Part shown: positions 6,009 to 9,323 of the stretch, piece by piece
Position numbering within the stretch: position 1 is the stretch's first letter
Layout of the letters: each line of letters opens with the position of its first letter
NCBI GenBank assembly: GCA_007132395.1
Contig: SLOR01000215.1
Coordinates: 1 to 9,323, forward strand
Source of the DNA: Bacteroidales bacterium
GTDB taxonomy: Bacteria > Bacteroidota > Bacteroidia > Bacteroidales > UBA7960
Reading direction: 5' to 3'
DNA length: 9,323 bases
Notes under the pieces: generated by a model
The model's input: only the letters and a program-made list of their open reading frames with translations
Told to the model about the DNA's origin: nothing
Databases searched by the model: none
Made by a program: the position numbers and the translations under genes

Positions 6009-7385
6009 TCAGGATACGGATATGCCGTAAAGTTTGATTTTATTGTAGAGGGTTTTTCTATCAATATTTAAAAGCCTTGCGGTTTTAGATTTGTTGTATC
6101 GGGCTTTTTGAAGTGTATGTATAATAACCTCTTTCTCCGTTTTTTCAGTATGGCCTTTAAGGTCATGTTCTCCGGCAGCTGCATGATCAGCCTCAACATT
6201 CTGGAAATGTTTTATTTCCTGGGGCAAGGTGCTCAGTTGCACATCGCCTGTAGCAGTCAGCAATACAGCCCTTCGAATAACATTTTTCAATTCCCTGATG
6301 TTACCCGGCCATGAATATTGCATGAAAGCTCCCATTACGTCCTGTGGAATGATTTCTACATTTCTCCCCAATTCCTGATTAGCTTTCTCCAGGAAAAAGT
6401 CAGAAAAAGTGCGGATATCTTCCTTTCTTTCTCTCAGAGGTGGCACCTGAATGGCAAATTCGTTGAGCCGGTGGAAAAGGTCTTCACGGAAAGTACCTTT
6501 TTTTACTGCTTTCATCAAATCTTCATTGGTCGCCGTAATGATTCTCACATTTACGGCAATATCCTGGTTGCTTCCGATTTTTTTAATTTTTCTTTCCTGA
6601 ATGGCTCTCAGCAGTTTTACCTGCACTTCGTAGGAAAGGTTCCCGATTTCATCAAGGAACAGTGTACCCCCGTTGGCCGTTTCAAATTGTCCTGTTTTGT
6701 TATTTACGGCACCGGTAAACGATCCTTTTATGTGTCCGAAAAACTCGCTCCCAGCAAGTTCTTTGGAAAGGGCTCCGCAATCAATCGCAATAAACGGGTG
6801 CGATTTTCGCTTGCTCTCCTCATGGATTTTTCGGGCGATATATTCCTTACCTGTACCACTTTCTCCTTCAATGATAACCGACATATCGGTGGGGGCCACA
6901 AGACGAATATAATCGTGAATAGCTTTTGACTCGCGACTTCGGGCATTTACATATTCAAAGCCTCCGGGTATGTGTTGATTTATAAAAGGTTCCGGACTGT
7001 TTCCTCCATCAACATCCCTGCTATCTCTTTTTTTCAGGCTGTTCTTGATATGCATCAGTATTTCATCGGGATTGACCGGTTTGGTAACATATTCGAAAGC
7101 ACCCAGCTTAATGGCCTTCACAGCCATTCTTACATCGGCATAAGCGGTCATGAGAATAACAATAGATTCGGCATTTTTTGCCCGGATATCGCGCAACAAC
7201 TCCAGTCCATTTCTGTCGGGCAGGCGGAAATCGGTAAGAATAATATCGTACCTCCTTTCTGATAAAAGTTTCAAAGCATCCTGACAAGTAAATGCCTCAT
7301 TTGCTTCAAATCCTTTTTTTACCAAAAACGATTTAAGCATGATGCAAAAATTAACATCATCATCTACAATTAAAATTCGGGTCAT
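6009..7385 (-). CDS. Sigma-54-dependent NtrC-family response regulator (REC-AAA+-HTH)
   Basis: 458 residues, full length for the family. The receiver domain (1-120) has the acidic pocket D8-D9-D10, phospho-acceptor Asp52 (LTDFRLP), Thr80 and Lys102. The AAA+ domain (about 145-380) has Walker A GESGTGKE (174-181), the sigma-54 contact loop as GSFTGA (221-226; the usual form is GAFTGA, the key Thr is kept), Walker B GGTLFLDEI (239-247), arginines in FREDLFHRLNEF (299-310) and WPGNIRELKNV. A Fis-type helix-turn-helix (about 430-455) ends the protein. It should bind DNA upstream of sigma-54 promoters and drive open-complex formation with ATP once phosphorylated. No histidine kinase gene is adjacent, so it is an orphan in this window and its signal and targets are unknown. 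It diverges from the aldolase gene across a region with a paired palindrome that may mediate autoregulation. Confidence 0.96.
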   Translation of the reverse strand: MTRILIVDDDVNFCIMLKSFLVKKGFEANEAFTCQDALKLLSERRYDIILTDFRLPDRNGLELLRDIRAKNAESIVILMTAYADVRMAVKAIKLGAFEYVTKPVNPDEILMHIKNSLKKRDSRDVDGGNSPEPFINQHIPGGFEYVNARSRESKAIHDYIRLVAPTDMSVIIEGESGTGKEYIARKIHEESKRKSHPFIAIDCGALSKELAGSEFFGHIKGSFTGAVNNKTGQFETANGGTLFLDEIGNLSYEVQVKLLRAIQERKIKKIGSNQDIAVNVRIITATNEDLMKAVKKGTFREDLFHRLNEFAIQVPPLRERKEDIRTFSDFFLEKANQELGRNVEIIPQDVMGAFMQYSWPGNIRELKNVIRRAVLLTATGDVQLSTLPQEIKHFQNVEADHAAAGEHDLKGHTEKTEKEVIIHTLQKARYNKSKTARLLNIDRKTLYNKIKLYGISVS

Positions 7386-7445
7386 AAAAAAAGAGTAATC
7401 CGGGTAGATTGTTTTCTAAAGTGCAAGTTAATAATAATTATTCAA

Positions 7446-7478
7446 ATGATATCAAAAGTAACATTTTGCTGATATCAT
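7446..7478. promoter_or_regulatory. Paired palindromic sites, candidate operator
   Basis: The 8-bp palindrome TGATATCA occurs twice (7447-7454 and 7470-7477), 23 bp apart, and flanking bases make the whole a 9-bp inverted repeat (ATGATATCA...TGATATCAT). The two copies flank or overlap the regulator's candidate -7 element at 7453-7460, a typical place for a repressor or autoregulator. The protein that binds is unknown. Confidence 0.5.
7453..7460 (-). promoter_or_regulatory. Candidate -7 element for the response-regulator gene
   Basis: The minus strand reads TACTTTTG, matching TAnnTTTG, about 68 bases before the ATG at 7385. No convincing TTTG at the -33 spacing. The transcription start would be near 7446, giving a leader of about 60 bases. 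Confidence 0.35.
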
Positions 7479-7569
7479 CGCTAATATTTGGCCATAACAA
7501 AAAACCATAACCACCTGTTTTTGTTACATATAGATTGATTTACGTTACGCAGGCCGGTTTGATTGCTTA

Positions 7570-7585
7570 TATTTTTGTAATTTTG
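7570..7585 (+). promoter_or_regulatory. Tandem -7 elements upstream of the aldolase gene
   Basis: Two adjacent exact matches to TAnnTTTG, TATTTTTG (7570-7577) and TAATTTTG (7578-7585). A TTTG at 7558-7561 lies 16 bases before the second, slightly short for the -33 box. The start would be near 7592, leaving a leader of about 50 bases that ends in the purine-rich AAAAAGAAAAGAA before the ATG. Confidence 0.4.
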
Positions 7586-7642
7586 ATAGCTGGAATGAAT
7601 TCAATTATTAACAAACAAGGTATTAAATTAAAAAGAAAAGAA

Positions 7643-8722
7643 ATGGCAGCAAATTTGATGAAAAACATTGAGCCGGGAGTAGTAACCGGAGAAAAGGTAC
7701 AGGAATTATTTAAGATCGCACGGGAGCATCAGTTTGCATTACCTGCTGTAAACGTAATAGGAAGCCACTCTGTTAATGCAGTTCTGGAAGCCGCCAAGGA
7801 GGTAAACTCGCCGGTTATTATTCAGTTTTCAAATGGCGGTGCACATTTTTATGCAGGAAAAAGCTTATCCAATGAAGGGCAAAAAGCAGCCATTGCAGGA
7901 GCAATTTCCGGCGCAAAGCATGTTGTTATGATGGCCGAGCATTACGGTGTAAGGGTAATTTTGCATACCGACCATGCGGCGAAAAAACTCCTTCCCTGGA
8001 TCGACGGGCTAATTGAAGCTTCCGAAGAACATTACAAGCAGTTTGGCAAGCCCCTTTTTAGCTCGCACATGATTGACCTTTCAGAAGAACCCCTGGAAGA
8101 AAATATCGAGATTTGCAGCCGCTACCTGGAAAGAATGAGCAAAATAGGTATGACCCTTGAAATTGAACTGGGCATTACCGGTGGAGAAGAAGATGGTGTG
8201 GACAATACAGGTGTTGACAGCACCAAGCTTTACACGCAGCCCGAAGAAGTAGCCCAGATGTATGAGGCCCTTAACAAAATCTCAGACAAGTTTACCATTG
8301 CTGCTTCATTTGGTAATGTGCACGGTGTATACAAACCCGGTAATGTAAAACTTGAGCCCAAAATTCTTGACTATTCTCAAAAGTACATTGAAGAAAAGTT
8401 CAAAACTGCACCCAAGCCTGTGAATTTTGTTTTCCACGGTGGCAGTGGCTCGTCAAGAGAGGAAATCAGGGAAGCTATTTCCTATGGAGCAATCAAAATG
8501 AATATTGACACCGATACTCAATGGGCTTTTTGGGAGGGCATTAAAGACTTCTACCAGAAAAATGAAGGTTACCTGCAGGGCCAGATTGGCAACCCTGAAG
8601 GTGGTGACATACCCAATAAAAAGTATTACGACCCCAGAGCCTGGTTAAGAAAAGGTGAGGAAACGATGAAAGAAAGGCTTAAATTGGCCTTTGAAGATCT
8701 CAATGCAATTGATAAAAATTAA
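7643..8722 (+). CDS. fbaA: Class II fructose-bisphosphate aldolase
   Basis: Cytoplasmic zinc enzyme that interconverts fructose-1,6-bisphosphate with dihydroxyacetone phosphate and glyceraldehyde-3-phosphate in glycolysis and gluconeogenesis. The 359 residues equal the length of E. coli FbaA, and long stretches match it closely (KKLLPWIDG, GKPLFSSHMIDLSEE, ENIEICS.YLERMSKIGMTLEIELG, TIAASFGNVHGVYKPGN, PNKKYYDPR.WLR). Active-site residues are all present: Asp110 and zinc ligand His111 (HTDHAAKK), Glu175, mobile-loop Glu183 (GGEEDGVDN), zinc ligands His227 and His265 (FHGGSGS), and the NIDTDTQ phosphate site. The ATG at 7643 is used because homology begins there; the frame is open further upstream to a TTG at 7535, but that part overlaps the promoter and encodes an unrelated hydrophobic stretch. 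A strong terminator follows immediately, so it is a single-gene unit. It is the long class IIA form. Confidence 0.97.
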   Translation: MAANLMKNIEPGVVTGEKVQELFKIAREHQFALPAVNVIGSHSVNAVLEAAKEVNSPVIIQFSNGGAHFYAGKSLSNEGQKAAIAGAISGAKHVVMMAEHYGVRVILHTDHAAKKLLPWIDGLIEASEEHYKQFGKPLFSSHMIDLSEEPLEENIEICSRYLERMSKIGMTLEIELGITGGEEDGVDNTGVDSTKLYTQPEEVAQMYEALNKISDKFTIAASFGNVHGVYKPGNVKLEPKILDYSQKYIEEKFKTAPKPVNFVFHGGSGSSREEIREAISYGAIKMNIDTDTQWAFWEGIKDFYQKNEGYLQGQIGNPEGGDIPNKKYYDPRAWLRKGEETMKERLKLAFEDLNAIDKN

Positions 8723-8756
8723 AAAAAAGGCCGGGCGTTTGCCCGGCCTTTTTTTT
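8721..8756. terminator. Bidirectional Rho-independent terminator for aldolase and SPOR genes
   Basis: 8-bp GC stem GGCCGGGC/GCCCGGCC with a 4-base GTTT loop, flanked by A8 on the left and T8 on the right, so it works as a terminator on both strands. The A-run overlaps the aldolase stop codon and the T-run overlaps the stop codon of the convergent SPOR gene. Confidence 0.95.
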
Positions 8757-9207
8757 ATTCTTCCCCTTCCCGGGGAATCGTTTCATATACCGGCATATCA
8801 TCTGTAGCCAAACGTGGAAAGTTAATGCGATCCACTACGAGAATTGCAGACAAATAAGTTGATGAAATTTCGTTTAAAAATCGCTGTGCATCCAAACGGG
8901 TACGAAAATCGCCCACCCGCAATTTGTAATAAGGCTCATCATAAGAAATATAAGACCTGATTTGCGGATATTTGGCATCAAACTCCGCTTTCACCCTGTC
9001 GGTACGCAGTTTTGATCTGTTACCCGAGTCAGTATAAATCTGTACGCGAAATCCGTTAATACCGCTGCGACGGTTGTGCTCCCTGAAAGCCTTGAGCACC
9101 TCATCCACCTTTTCATCCTGCTGAATGTAGGTTTCCTTTACCGGGGTGGCCTGCCCCATTACTGCGAGTGCAGGCACGAAAAGCAAAATGAACCAGAATA
9201 TTTTCAT
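8755..9207 (-). CDS. Secreted SPOR-domain protein
   Basis: 150 residues. A signal peptide (hydrophobic 4-17, probable cleavage near MGQ at 17-19) exports it to the periplasm; there is no lipobox cysteine. A short charged linker (about 20-48) precedes a SPOR domain (about 50-128) recognisable from GFRVQIYTDSGNRSK, KAEFDAKYP, YYKLRVGDFRTRLDAQRFLNEI and AILVVDRI. SPOR domains bind peptidoglycan strands stripped of stem peptides, often at division sites; here the protein is little more than the domain, as in many small Bacteroidota members. Its stop codon lies in the terminator shared with the aldolase gene, and it has no close same-strand partner before the window edge. The family call is strong; its cellular role is inferred. 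Confidence 0.9.
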   Translation of the reverse strand: MKIFWFILLFVPALAVMGQATPVKETYIQQDEKVDEVLKAFREHNRRSGINGFRVQIYTDSGNRSKLRTDRVKAEFDAKYPQIRSYISYDEPYYKLRVGDFRTRLDAQRFLNEISSTYLSAILVVDRINFPRLATDDMPVYETIPREGEE

Positions 9208-9323
9208 CAGAATATAATTTAGTTTAGTTATTTATTTTCAATTAATTACAAACCCAAGGGGTAATTAAATTTTCATCTTCGTGCTCCTGGCAACATTCTT
9301 TTGTGCTTGAGTTTGTGAGGTCA

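Noticed and set aside
6441..6456. Sigma-54-like sequence TGGCAC-N5-TGGCA on the plus strand
   Set aside because: It lies inside the regulator's conserved coding sequence for QVPPLRE, with no plus-strand gene behind it; probably chance.
6318..6929. 203-codon plus-strand open frame opposite the response regulator
   Set aside because: It is antisense to the highly conserved AAA+ domain and has no recognisable family; the minus-strand product explains the region fully.
7535..7642. N-terminal hydrophobic extension of the aldolase from a TTG codon
   Set aside because: Aldolase homology starts at the ATG at 7643; the upstream frame overlaps promoter-like AT-rich DNA, and a membrane segment is not expected in this cytoplasmic enzyme.
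9242..9323. Possible 3' end of another minus-strand gene at the right edge
   Set aside because: Two minus-strand frames stay open to the edge (stops at 9242-9244 and 9265-9267), but only 18-26 codons are visible, neither is recognisable and they conflict, so no gene is called.

Overview
The window looks like a chromosomal segment of a Bacteroidota bacterium. The evidence is a RagB/SusD outer-membrane protein, lipoproteins with Bacteroidota-style signals (one with a Q-K-E-E sequence right after the lipidated cysteine), promoter-like TAnnTTTG elements, absence of Shine-Dalgarno sequences before starts, and a conserved coiled-coil lipoprotein family that I know only from this phylum. No rRNA, tRNA, CRISPR array, insertion sequence or phage gene is visible.

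Left block (1-4497, all + strand): the C-terminal two thirds of a SusD-like nutrient-binding lipoprotein (its start, and presumably its SusC partner, lie off the left edge), a PKD plus choice-of-anchor-J surface lipoprotein, a lipoprotein cyanophycinase (peptidase S51) with all catalytic and pocket residues I can map, and a YfcC/DcuC-family inner-membrane transporter. A strong hairpin-plus-T-tract terminator separates the first pair from the second and ends only about 14 bases before the cyanophycinase start. Read together, the four genes suggest capture at the cell surface, periplasmic cleavage and inner-membrane uptake of an Asp/Arg polymer such as cyanophycin. That pathway is an inference.

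Middle (4498-7385): a REP-like imperfect palindrome sits between the convergent transporter gene and a minus-strand coiled-coil lipoprotein gene. Next come about 420 bases without a gene, holding a promoter and several hairpins, and then a minus-strand orphan NtrC-type sigma-54 response regulator (REC, AAA+, Fis-type HTH).

Right block (7386-9323): a 257-base divergent promoter region with two identical 8-bp palindromes 23 bp apart, a class II fructose-bisphosphate aldolase very close to the E. coli FbaA type, a bidirectional terminator shared with the convergent SPOR-domain gene on the minus strand, and an unresolved right edge. These genes look like housekeeping or envelope functions and show no clear functional link to the left block.
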